Source: Euryarchaeota archaeon UBA501
GTDB lineage: Archaea > Thermoplasmatota > Poseidoniia > Poseidoniales > Thalassarchaeaceae
Assembly (NCBI GenBank): GCA_002505685.1
Contig: DAVT01000069.1
Span: 1-38,664, forward strand
Direction of reading: 5' to 3'
DNA length: 38,664 nt
Shown in pieces: positions 17,267 to 24,514 of this stretch. How positions within the stretch are numbered: the stretch's first letter is position 1; every line of letters starts with the position of its first letter. The notes below the pieces were generated by a model. That model was not told the origin of the DNA and ran no database searches. It saw only the letters and a program-made list of their open reading frames with translations. The position numbers and the translations under genes were made by a program.

Positions 17267-17734
17267 ATGGTCGATTTGAGAGATTCACAAGGTCGCCGGT
17301 GGCAGATTGCCATGGGCTCAGAGCACGCTTTGTGTGACGAGCAAGAAGTTGCGAATAGCCATACGTTCGAACTCGATGCTAGACCAAATCGTATCTGGGT
17401 TGACAATCGCCTAGCACACGCGATTAAAGTTGGAGATGATTGGTGGATCCACCTGGATGGTCTTATCCAAGTGATTTCTATTGACGAACAAGGCGCCGGA
17501 GGAGGAGGGGATGCAGAGGGCATGGTTGCTCCGATGCCGGGCAAAGTCCTCGAAATCCTGTGTCAGGAAGGAGATGTAGTCGAAGCGGGCCAAACTCTGA
17601 TTGTCATGGAAGCGATGAAGATGGAACACCGAATCGCGGCGACAGAAGCAGGAACGGTCGCAGTCATCCACCATAAAGTGGGTGAACAGGTCGACGCTGG
17701 CGCCACACTTATCGATATAGATGGCGCAGAATAA
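17267..17734 (+). CDS. Biotin carboxyl carrier / BT-domain subunit
   Basis: 155 residues. The C-terminal biotinyl domain (about 85-153) has the biotin lysine in EAMKMEH, preceded by the MVAPMPGKV turn. The first 75 residues (WQIAMGSEHALCDEQEV through IWVDNRLAHAIKVGDDWW) correspond to the BT linker domain, which in ordinary MCC alpha subunits joins the biotin carboxylase and carrier. The gene lies 9 bp after mccA in the same frame, with a Shine-Dalgarno (GAGGT, 17256-17260) embedded in the mccA stop. That layout indicates a real two-gene arrangement rather than an assembly error, though a single readthrough would give a full-length alpha subunit. A strong hairpin terminator follows. Confidence 0.9.
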   Translation: MVDLRDSQGRRWQIAMGSEHALCDEQEVANSHTFELDARPNRIWVDNRLAHAIKVGDDWWIHLDGLIQVISIDEQGAGGGGDAEGMVAPMPGKVLEILCQEGDVVEAGQTLIVMEAMKMEHRIAATEAGTVAVIHHKVGEQVDAGATLIDIDGAE

Positions 17735-17735
17735 A

Positions 17736-17763
17736 TCAATTGGAAAAACATTTTTTCAATTGA
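17736..17763. terminator. Bidirectional terminator between the MCC operon and yaaA
   Basis: Near-perfect inverted repeat: arms tcaattggaaaaa and ttttttcaattga pair at 12 of 13 positions around a 2-nt centre. T runs occur on both strands, and it sits exactly in the 33-bp gap between two convergent genes. This is what a shared terminator should look like. Confidence 0.8.
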
Positions 17764-17767
17764 AAAA

Positions 17768-18532
17768 TTAACGATAGAACAACCACTCATAATCGGTTGA
17801 TTGGTTTGCATCAAATCTGTAGCCATCGATGTCAAATTGTTTCAAATCGTCAGGGTTTTCGATTTGATTCTTGACAATGAACCTCGCCATGGCGCCACGG
17901 GCTCGCTTGGCTGAGAAACTAATCAGTTTCAATTTCCCATCTCTCATTTCTTTGAATGTAGGTGTAATTACATCCATACCCAATGCAGGTCGTGCTGCGG
18001 ATTTGAAATATTCATTCGAAGCCAGATTCACTAGAGTATTATCAGACGAAGTTTCATTTCGTTGTTGTAAGAGGTTGGCTATTTCATCTCCCCAGAATGC
18101 ATACAGATTCTTTCCACGTGGTGTTCCGAGGCGTGTCCCCATCTCAAGTCTGTGTGGTTGAATCAAATCTAGAGGTCGAAGCAAGCCATACAATCCAGAC
18201 AAAATACCGAGATGCTGTTGTGCGAATTCCCAATCTTTCAGACCAAAGTCTTGGGCTTGCAAACCAGTATAGGTGTCTCCATCAAACATCAATGCTGCGG
18301 GTTTAGCACCTTCACATTCCGGATCAGCGGAAAACGATTGGTAACGCTCAAAATTCAATGTCGACAATTGTTCAGAGATTTTCATCAATTGTCCAATATC
18401 ATCAGCGGACTTGTTCTTCATTTCTGCAACCAAAGCAGAGGTGTGGTCCAAGAGAGACGGACGTGAGAAATTTAGGTCACGATTCCAACCAGAGCAATTC
18501 AACTTCTTCGCGGGGGAAATTACAGCATACAT
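17768..18532 (-). CDS. yaaA: YaaA / DUF328 family protein
   Basis: 254 residues, the standard family length. The diagnostic N-terminus MYAVISPAKKLN matches the M-L-I-L-I-S-P-A-K-T-L start of YaaA. Family blocks further on are ALMFDGDTYTGLQA, LGILSGLYGLLRPLDLI, HRLEMGTRLG, LVNLASNEYFK and ISFSAKRARGAMARFIV. E. coli YaaA limits iron-driven damage under hydrogen peroxide and binds DNA; whether this protein does the same is unknown. The start is the ATG at 18532, 4 bp after the serS stop, so translation is probably coupled. A longer in-frame extension to 18697 lies inside serS and is rejected. It ends at the shared terminator. Confidence 0.9.
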   Translation of the reverse strand: MYAVISPAKKLNCSGWNRDLNFSRPSLLDHTSALVAEMKNKSADDIGQLMKISEQLSTLNFERYQSFSADPECEGAKPAALMFDGDTYTGLQAQDFGLKDWEFAQQHLGILSGLYGLLRPLDLIQPHRLEMGTRLGTPRGKNLYAFWGDEIANLLQQRNETSSDNTLVNLASNEYFKSAARPALGMDVITPTFKEMRDGKLKLISFSAKRARGAMARFIVKNQIENPDDLKQFDIDGYRFDANQSTDYEWLFYR

Positions 18533-18536
18533 CAGT

Positions 18537-19820
18537 TCACCATCCACAGGGTTCAAGGTGGGTTTTTCCACCCATTCGTGGTACCAAGCAATCGGGTACC
18601 TTGACACGGCCATCTTCAAGCTGGTATTGTTCCATGATTGCCACAAGGGCTCGACTAGTTGCGACGGCTGTTGAATTGAGTGTATGAACGGCTGCATTAC
18701 CGTCGGTTGTCCGGTAGCGCATCTTGAGGCGATTCGCTTGATAATCGGTGCAATTTGAACAAGATACGATTTCCTTATATTCTCCTCGTCCAGGCAACCA
18801 TGCTTCCAAGTCGTATTTCTTCGCAGCCACAGTTCCCATGTCTCCAGTGCAGATATTTACAACCTCATAATGAAGCCCGAGACTGTCCCACAAATCGACA
18901 CAATTGGTCAGCAATTCTTCGTGTGCAACCCATGAATGGTCTGGATGAGATATGATGATTTGCTCCACCTTGGTGAATTGATGTACCCTCCAAATCCCCT
19001 TGTCACCTTGGCCATGTGCGCCGACTTCTCTTCGGAAACAAGGGGATACACCCACCATTTTGATGGGTAGAAGACTGGGTTCAATCACTTCATCCATGAA
19101 CATCGCTGTGAGTGGATGTTCGCTGGTTGCAATCGTGTAGAACCCTTCGGGCTGCACATTGTACATTACCGATTCAAAGTCCCCGAGATCAGTCACACCT
19201 TCGTACGCCTCACGATTCATCATAACAGGTGGTTGGACAAAGGTAAATCCACGTTCGGCAATGAAATCGACAGCATATTGCTGCAAGGCCAATTCCAAAT
19301 GTGCAAGGTCCCCCTTGAGGAAGAAGAATCGACTTCCAGCGATTTTTGCTGCACGGGGAAGGTCCACCCATCGGTTCATCTCAATGAGTTCGTTATGGGT
19401 CCTAGGTTGGAATTCAAACGCCGGTTTGTCTCCGTGCAGACTATGTTGGGTGTTCCCACTTTCGTCTTCTCCGACGGGAACATCACCATGGAGAATATTA
19501 GGTACTGACATTCGGATTCGGTCTCTTTCCATTTCGTGTTCGTCCGCTAGTTTACCAAGAGCTTCTATTTCAGCAGCGATTTCATCGACCTCAGCCTTAA
19601 TTCGCTTGAATCCCTCTTCATCACCGGCTTTCTTTGCGGCTGCAATTCCTCGCGCCGCCTCGTTGCGTTTTCTTCGGAGTTGGTCAGCATCATAGCGGGC
19701 TTTCCTCCACGCTTCGTCTAAACGAATGACCTCGTCAATGGATTCATGCGTCAAGCCCCGTTTATCGTGATCTGCACGAATCACATCTGCGTGTTCTCGG
19801 AACATTCGAATGTCCTGCAT
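18537..19820 (-). CDS. serS: Seryl-tRNA synthetase (common, bacterial-type class II)
   Basis: 427 residues. The N-terminal long antiparallel coiled coil that grips the tRNA-Ser variable arm covers about 25-105 (Arg/Lys/Glu/Ala-rich). Class II motif 2 is visible as GVSPCFRREVGAHG with FTKVEQ, and motif 3 as STAVATSRALVAIMEQYQ, followed by VPRMGG. This is the ordinary SerRS, not the rare zinc-dependent methanogen form. The ATG at 19820 lies 10 bp from a compact hairpin on its 5' side, in a 53-bp gap after the presenilin-like gene. It is followed by yaaA after 4 bp. Confidence 0.96.
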   Translation of the reverse strand: MQDIRMFREHADVIRADHDKRGLTHESIDEVIRLDEAWRKARYDADQLRRKRNEAARGIAAAKKAGDEEGFKRIKAEVDEIAAEIEALGKLADEHEMERDRIRMSVPNILHGDVPVGEDESGNTQHSLHGDKPAFEFQPRTHNELIEMNRWVDLPRAAKIAGSRFFFLKGDLAHLELALQQYAVDFIAERGFTFVQPPVMMNREAYEGVTDLGDFESVMYNVQPEGFYTIATSEHPLTAMFMDEVIEPSLLPIKMVGVSPCFRREVGAHGQGDKGIWRVHQFTKVEQIIISHPDHSWVAHEELLTNCVDLWDSLGLHYEVVNICTGDMGTVAAKKYDLEAWLPGRGEYKEIVSCSNCTDYQANRLKMRYRTTDGNAAVHTLNSTAVATSRALVAIMEQYQLEDGRVKVPDCLVPRMGGKTHLEPCGW

Positions 19821-19830
19821 GGAACCCCTC

Positions 19831-19847
19831 CGGTTCCTACGGAACCG
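19831..19847 (-). promoter_or_regulatory. TA-loop hairpin before serS
   Basis: On the minus strand a perfect 7-bp stem cggttcc / ggaaccg with loop GTA, 10 bp upstream of the serS ATG. A GGAGGGG Shine-Dalgarno-like run lies between the hairpin and the start codon and overlaps the 3' base of the stem. It lies in the 53-bp gap 19821-19873. Confidence 0.5.
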
Positions 19848-19873
19848 TACTTCATGCTTGAAAGCGACGGAGA

Positions 19874-22030
19874 TTAGAACAGACTGATGTCGAAAACAAA
19901 GGCTGAACTACCGATGAAGATCATTCCAGAGATGAAGTAACCCAGAATTGCTCCACCATTGAGCAAAGGCAATCCCGCTTGTGGCTTACCACGGGCCACA
20001 TACGTCATCAGAATGCAATAACCGACCAAACTCCCAATCATGGTTCCAATCGCCACCCAGATTGGTGCAGACCATCCAAGGGGCCCTTCGACATCTGGGA
20101 GGAAAGACATCGCCGAAATGCATAGCAGTCCAGGGAATATGACATCACCCAAACCCATCAGCATAGTTTCGTCTAAGCCCTTCCTCGGTGGCATTGGCAT
20201 TTCGGAGGTAGATGTTTCTCTCCGGTCGATTTTCACCCTCCCTCGAGTTGGTTTCTGAGGAGCTACCAACATTACTGGCAATTCCAAATTGACCATGGTA
20301 TCGGCCAACTCAAGCATATGTTTGGATTTGTATACTGCCCATGCGTCATAGATGGCTGCAAGTACCATGAAGATGATGATAATCCAAGGTACGAATGAGA
20401 CTCCAAGCATTGTGATTGTTCCGGCCCCCACCAGCACTCCAACCGTATTGATCACATACCATTCAGGACGTATGATTAGTGCAATCAACAAACCAATTGA
20501 CATCACTAGTGCAATCAATCCAGGTAATGTGTAGATTAGGAATTGGCTAGTATCACTTGGGTGAGCAGTGTACTGCATTGAGGTCCATTCTCCGTACTGC
20601 TCAATCATCAAGATAGCATCATCATTGGTTGAATCTGGATTTTCGATATTGTGAAGCGCCATTGAAATCCGAGGATCGTCCCCTCCAACCTCAAGGCTGC
20701 GCGTGAGTTCAGACATTCCACCGCCCATGAAAATTCTAAGATGGTCACCTTCGATGACCCAGAGATCATTGCTTCCTCCTGAGCAACAATCAGCGAGTAG
20801 TACTCCTCGAACCGAATCCGAAAGTTCCATGGTCATGCGATCTTCGACAGTTCCGTTTTCATGGACATCCCACCCCATCACTCGTCCTTGTGAGGTACCA
20901 AGCAACAGTGTATCCTGCCCCGAGACATTGATTCCAGGCATTGCACCCAGAGTCGCTGTAGCGAATGATTCTCCGTCGCTGAGAGTGATGTCCCAAGTAG
21001 TCTCAACTTGTTCACCAGGTTGTGCTTGTTCTTGTTGCCCTTGTGTTGGGAATTTTACCATACCAGCCCATTGCGGTGATACAATCAAGAAATGTTCTGA
21101 TCCAAATTCTTGAACAAAGATGACTGATTTACCATCAAATGCTTCGGGGAATAGCCAACCATCGCCACAATCTCGTGGCCCAATATCTCCATCATTGATG
21201 ACGGGAATCGGTTCAAGAACGATATCCGTGATGGACCAATCTTGAGCAATGTCATCTTGCCCATCACAAGATTCCCATTTCCAATCTTGCGTTGGTTGTT
21301 CTGGAACAGTGACTTCCTGCCTCAACCCAACATCACAGTCCTTGGTGTGAATATCGATAACATCTCCAGAATCCGCATCAAGCAGAACCCATTGTGTACC
21401 TTCACACATCACAATACCGTCAGCCGAACGGGTGAGTTCTACCGGGCCCGAAACAAATCCATCTTCAGGGGTGATGTTGTGGCTCCAATACTCAATTTCT
21501 CCAGCATTTCCGGCATACTCAAGTGTTGCATTCCCGGACATTGGGTAGTCGACATAGAAGAAATTGGCCCCACCTTCCTCCACGGCTACAATGTATGATT
21601 CAGACACGTCCATGTCATTCGATGTCAATGGAGGAGCCTCTGGGACCAAGACCATGGCTGCCAAGGGATATAGTGTGTATATCATCGCAATCCATAGAAT
21701 GCCAAGTACGCCCCACTTGATGAATTTCTGTAAATTTCTTCTTGCAAGATAGATTATGAGTGCAGTAAAGAGAAAGATGAACACGAGTTCGATGAGGATA
21801 AACCCTGCCTTTGTTGAACCTTCAGCTCCAAATGCACGAATCTCATCATGATTGTAAAAAGGTTGAATTTTCATTGCCAAAAGAATGGTGACGACAAACA
21901 TTCCCGCCATTCCTACCATCGAGCCAGCCTGTGCTTTGAGTTGTTCTAACAGGGAAGCATCTTGGTGTGCAGACTTGCTCTGTTCTGCAGCATCAGCACG
22001 CCGCTTCGCGGCGAATCCGTCACCCGACAT
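19874..22030 (-). CDS. Presenilin-like (A22/PSH) intramembrane aspartyl protease with a large inserted ectodomain
   Basis: 718 residues. Catalytic aspartates of GxGD proteases are visible: D562 in TM6 (AAIYDAWAVYKSKH) and D629 in TM7 (LMGLGDVIFPG). The PAL-region equivalent is GKPQAGLPLLNGG before TM9. Hydrophobic segments number nine: about 40-58, 75-96, 103-127, then 498-520, 525-547, 550-566, 622-645, 655-678 and 690-715. Between TM3 and TM4 lie about 365 residues with no membrane segment, beta-rich with WVLLDADSGDVIDIH and LLLGTSQGRVMGWDVH repeats suggestive of propeller blades, and six cysteines. By presenilin topology this loop is extracytoplasmic. Archaeal homologues are usually about 300 residues. 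A hydrophilic cytoplasmic loop (590-620) separates TM6 and TM7. ATG 22030 is preferred over 22060. Substrates are unknown. Confidence 0.85.
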   Translation of the reverse strand: MSGDGFAAKRRADAAEQSKSAHQDASLLEQLKAQAGSMVGMAGMFVVTILLAMKIQPFYNHDEIRAFGAEGSTKAGFILIELVFIFLFTALIIYLARRNLQKFIKWGVLGILWIAMIYTLYPLAAMVLVPEAPPLTSNDMDVSESYIVAVEEGGANFFYVDYPMSGNATLEYAGNAGEIEYWSHNITPEDGFVSGPVELTRSADGIVMCEGTQWVLLDADSGDVIDIHTKDCDVGLRQEVTVPEQPTQDWKWESCDGQDDIAQDWSITDIVLEPIPVINDGDIGPRDCGDGWLFPEAFDGKSVIFVQEFGSEHFLIVSPQWAGMVKFPTQGQQEQAQPGEQVETTWDITLSDGESFATATLGAMPGINVSGQDTLLLGTSQGRVMGWDVHENGTVEDRMTMELSDSVRGVLLADCCSGGSNDLWVIEGDHLRIFMGGGMSELTRSLEVGGDDPRISMALHNIENPDSTNDDAILMIEQYGEWTSMQYTAHPSDTSQFLIYTLPGLIALVMSIGLLIALIIRPEWYVINTVGVLVGAGTITMLGVSFVPWIIIIFMVLAAIYDAWAVYKSKHMLELADTMVNLELPVMLVAPQKPTRGRVKIDRRETSTSEMPMPPRKGLDETMLMGLGDVIFPGLLCISAMSFLPDVEGPLGWSAPIWVAIGTMIGSLVGYCILMTYVARGKPQAGLPLLNGGAILGYFISGMIFIGSSAFVFDISLF

Positions 22031-22093
22031 GTCTTGGGGGACCCTCAAAGGCCATTTCAAGGCGACCGTTCACCGGAGGTCTGAGGGGGACGT

Positions 22094-23467
22094 ATGGAAG
22101 TTGATGCATGGTCTTGGTTGGAATCCCTCAAATCGTTTGGTTACAATCCATCCTTAGACAATACTGCGTTGCTTCTCAGCCGTCTAGATATGCCCCAGCA
22201 TTCCTTCCCAGCAGTGCATGTTGCAGGCAGTAATGGAAAAGGGACATGCTGTGCTATTTTGGCCAATGCGTTGACTCTATCGGGAACTTGCACAGGATTG
22301 TTCACATCTCCTCATTTGATTTCTGTCAATGAAAGAATCCGTGTAGATGGGGCGCCTATAACAGATATTTTGTTTGAGGATTGTTTGACTCAAATTCAGA
22401 AAGTATCGAAAATTGAGCCAATCGTGAATCCAACATTCTACGAGACCACCTTCTTGGTGGCGATGTTGGCATTCAGGGAAATGGGCGTACAAAGAGCCGT
22501 CATAGAAACTGGTTTGGGCGGTCGATGGGACGCTACTAGATTGGTAGATGCAGATTGTTGTATTCTAACTGAGATTTCCTTAGAGCACACAGACATATTG
22601 GGTGAAACATTGGCAGAAATAGCTGAGGAAAAAGCAGCCATTGTCCGACAGGGTAGACCCTTCATCGCTGCATGGCCCTATGACACGTCGGTGCGCAAAG
22701 TAATCGAACGCACAGTTCGCGATCACGATTGGGCGTGGTGGTGGAGGGGGGACCGCCTTGAATCCGTCAAGTTTTCAGAAGCCGTCAAGGCATTCCGACC
22801 CCTTACAACGAAGGAGTTCGACGGATGGATTCCTTACCAAAAAGAGGCTGCAATGTTGGCAAAATCCGCTCTCCATCGAGTTGGTGAATTTGCAGCCTAC
22901 GAGGCAGTCGAGCGCGCCATCACTCATACAAATTGGCCAGGCAGAATGCAATGGCTGGAATATCAAGATACACCACTGCTCCTAGATTGCGCACACAATC
23001 CCAGCGGAATGGCAAGAGCGTGCGAGCAAATACGTTTTCAGAAGACAAAAGATATGTCTCCAATGCCGGGTGTAATTTTGATTGGTTGTACAACGCAGAA
23101 AGATCTCAGTATATTTCTACAACCCCTCGTCGAAACAATCGTTGAAGGAAACATTGGACATGTATTCGTGACACAACCTCCAGATGGAAGAAAAGAGGCA
23201 GTAGATTGTGAGGAACTCGCCAGCGAACTGCGTGCACATGGGACGGAAGCAGAGATAATTGCTATCCAATCAATTGAGCACGCCCTGAACGAAGCGCAGA
23301 AACAATCGATTGAACTGGATAGTGAATTACCCCAACCCATTCTTTGCATCGGCAGCGTTTACCTGATTGGTGCCATTCTGAAATTAATCGATGAAGATGG
23401 ATTGATGGAATTTCAGAATATACTGGTAGCTCCCAAGGGTGAGGATGGTATCGACCCTGTTGCGTAA
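22094..23467 (+). CDS. folC: FolC-type folylpolyglutamate / dihydrofolate synthase
   Basis: 457 residues of the Mur-ligase fold. The P-loop is HVAGSNGKGT, the FolC signature is TSPHLISVNERIRVDG, VIETGLGGRWDATR is the substrate/metal region, and LEHTDILG precedes the EKAAI segment. The C-terminal domain carries LLDCAHNPSG. It adds glutamate to (dihydro)folate or, in archaea, possibly to another pterin or F420-like acceptor; the specificity cannot be read. The ATG at 22094 follows a GAGGGG Shine-Dalgarno. It diverges from the presenilin-like gene across a 63-bp gap and is followed by dCMP deaminase after 44 bp, consistent with a nucleotide and one-carbon role. Confidence 0.92.
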   Translation: MEVDAWSWLESLKSFGYNPSLDNTALLLSRLDMPQHSFPAVHVAGSNGKGTCCAILANALTLSGTCTGLFTSPHLISVNERIRVDGAPITDILFEDCLTQIQKVSKIEPIVNPTFYETTFLVAMLAFREMGVQRAVIETGLGGRWDATRLVDADCCILTEISLEHTDILGETLAEIAEEKAAIVRQGRPFIAAWPYDTSVRKVIERTVRDHDWAWWWRGDRLESVKFSEAVKAFRPLTTKEFDGWIPYQKEAAMLAKSALHRVGEFAAYEAVERAITHTNWPGRMQWLEYQDTPLLLDCAHNPSGMARACEQIRFQKTKDMSPMPGVILIGCTTQKDLSIFLQPLVETIVEGNIGHVFVTQPPDGRKEAVDCEELASELRAHGTEAEIIAIQSIEHALNEAQKQSIELDSELPQPILCIGSVYLIGAILKLIDEDGLMEFQNILVAPKGEDGIDPVA

Positions 23468-23484
23468 GAAGTCTCAAACGGTGA

Positions 23485-23497
23485 ATGCCGTAGGCAT
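23485..23497 (+). promoter_or_regulatory. Short TA-loop hairpin before dCMP deaminase
   Basis: 5-bp stem atgcc / ggcat with loop GTA, 14 bp before the ATG, in the 44-bp gap after folC. On its own it could be chance; it is listed because it has the same geometry and place as the longer hairpins. Confidence 0.3.
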
Positions 23498-23511
23498 GGC
23501 TAGGTGGACCG

Positions 23512-23949
23512 ATGAGTTCAAAGTGGGATAAGCGATTTATCGAACTCGCTCACCATATATCGGGTTGGTCTAAAGATCCTTCAACAAAAGTTGGATGCGT
23601 AGTTGTCGGTGAGGATCGAGAAATTCGCAGCACAGGTTTCAATGGATTTCCAAGAGGAATTGCAGATGATTCCGAGCGTTTGGAAGATCGTGAGCAAAAG
23701 TACCCACTCATTTGTCATGCGGAAGAAAATGCAATCATGCATGCAGCCCGTATTGGTTTGTCACTGAAGGGTTGTACTGCTTACGTCACTTGGCCACCCT
23801 GTACCCGTTGTGCCCGTTCCCTAATTCAGGCAGGTGTCGTCGAAGTTGTGTATCCAGAAAATAGCGAAGTTCCTGAGCGTTGGATGCAGGATTTCGACAT
23901 GTCTACTTCCATGATGGAAGAGGCAGGAATCACGATTCGGCAGGCCTGA
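23512..23949 (+). CDS. Deoxycytidylate (dCMP) deaminase
   Basis: 145 residues, the standard size. The zinc-binding and catalytic motifs are CHAEENAIMHAA (His ligand and the proton-shuttle Glu) and TWPPCTRCAR (two Cys ligands). N-terminal DPSTKVGCVVV and TGFNGFPRG are the dCMP-deaminase substrate segments. The product dUMP feeds thymidylate synthesis, so the folate gene directly upstream makes sense. The last 20 bp overlap, tail to tail, the end of a P-loop kinase gene on the other strand. It resembles ComEB/Dcd1-type enzymes. No allosteric-site assignment was attempted. Confidence 0.93.
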   Translation: MSSKWDKRFIELAHHISGWSKDPSTKVGCVVVGEDREIRSTGFNGFPRGIADDSERLEDREQKYPLICHAEENAIMHAARIGLSLKGCTAYVTWPPCTRCARSLIQAGVVEVVYPENSEVPERWMQDFDMSTSMMEEAGITIRQA

Positions 23950-24478
23950 GAAGTAGTTCTAAAGACGCTCGCAATTCTTCTGAATCACCATCATTGATGA
24001 TGACGATATCCGCCATTTCTGCCGTCGCAATCAATGCCTGTCCACTGTCATCTTTAGCCTTCAATTCAGACTCTTCTTGAGCCACAAATGTTTCCCAATC
24101 CGCTGGGTCACCAGAGCGACCGCGTGATTGCAACCTTTCCCAGCGAACTTCACGTGAGGCTCGGATTTCGATCAATCTGAAATCCGGTCGTATTCGCAAT
24201 GCTTCCACTTCAGCAGGTGTTCGAATTGAGTCGATAACCAAATTTGGTGTCTCTGAATGTTCATCTCTCAGCATTTCCGCCAATATACCCGGGCCATGGG
24301 TGGCTCGAAGTTCGCGGCCCCCTTCAATCAGGTTTTCGCGATTAATTTCGACTCCTTTAGAACGAAGATGAGCACGAATTGAATCCGAACAGGAGGTTGA
24401 GTAGTACCCATTTTCTACTAACCAATCGACAACTGTGGTCTTTCCTGAGGCATTTCGCCCGGTCAGTCCGAACCACAT
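23930..24478 (-). CDS. UPF0200-like P-loop nucleotide kinase
   Basis: 182 residues. Walker A is GLTGRNASGKTT at the N-terminus. VIDSIRTPAEVEALR corresponds to the UPF0200 V-I-D-G-I-R-S-x-x-E-V segment, and the lid region RLQSRGRSGDPADWETFVAQEE to the family's R-x-x-D-P-x-T-W-E-E-F block. The end ADIVIIND resembles A-D-x-M-I-x-N. UPF0200 is an archaeal group related to adenylate and dephospho-CoA kinases; the phosphate acceptor is unknown. It is last in the minus-strand run after lhr (36-bp gap) and overlaps dCMP deaminase by 20 bp. Eukaryotic dCMP deaminases can carry a fused kinase-like domain, so the pairing may be meaningful or accidental. Confidence 0.72.
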   Translation of the reverse strand: MWFGLTGRNASGKTTVVDWLVENGYYSTSCSDSIRAHLRSKGVEINRENLIEGGRELRATHGPGILAEMLRDEHSETPNLVIDSIRTPAEVEALRIRPDFRLIEIRASREVRWERLQSRGRSGDPADWETFVAQEESELKAKDDSGQALIATAEMADIVIINDGDSEELRASLELLLRPAES

Positions 24479-24514
24479 TGAACCCCTGTCCGAGTCCGAT
24501 GTCCATGAGGATTG

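Noticed and set aside
2529..17763. CAATTG(GAA) seen at 2529, 2549, 14845, 14866, 15692, 17737 and 17757, several at gene joints, as a possible regulatory motif
   Set aside because: The same 6-mer is also frequent well inside coding sequence (for example near 5960, 5980, 10460 and 10490), so the joint positions are not special. Only those within true stem-loops were kept.
18533..18697. 55-residue N-terminal extension of YaaA
   Set aside because: It lies wholly within serS, and the YaaA family begins at MYAVISPAK.
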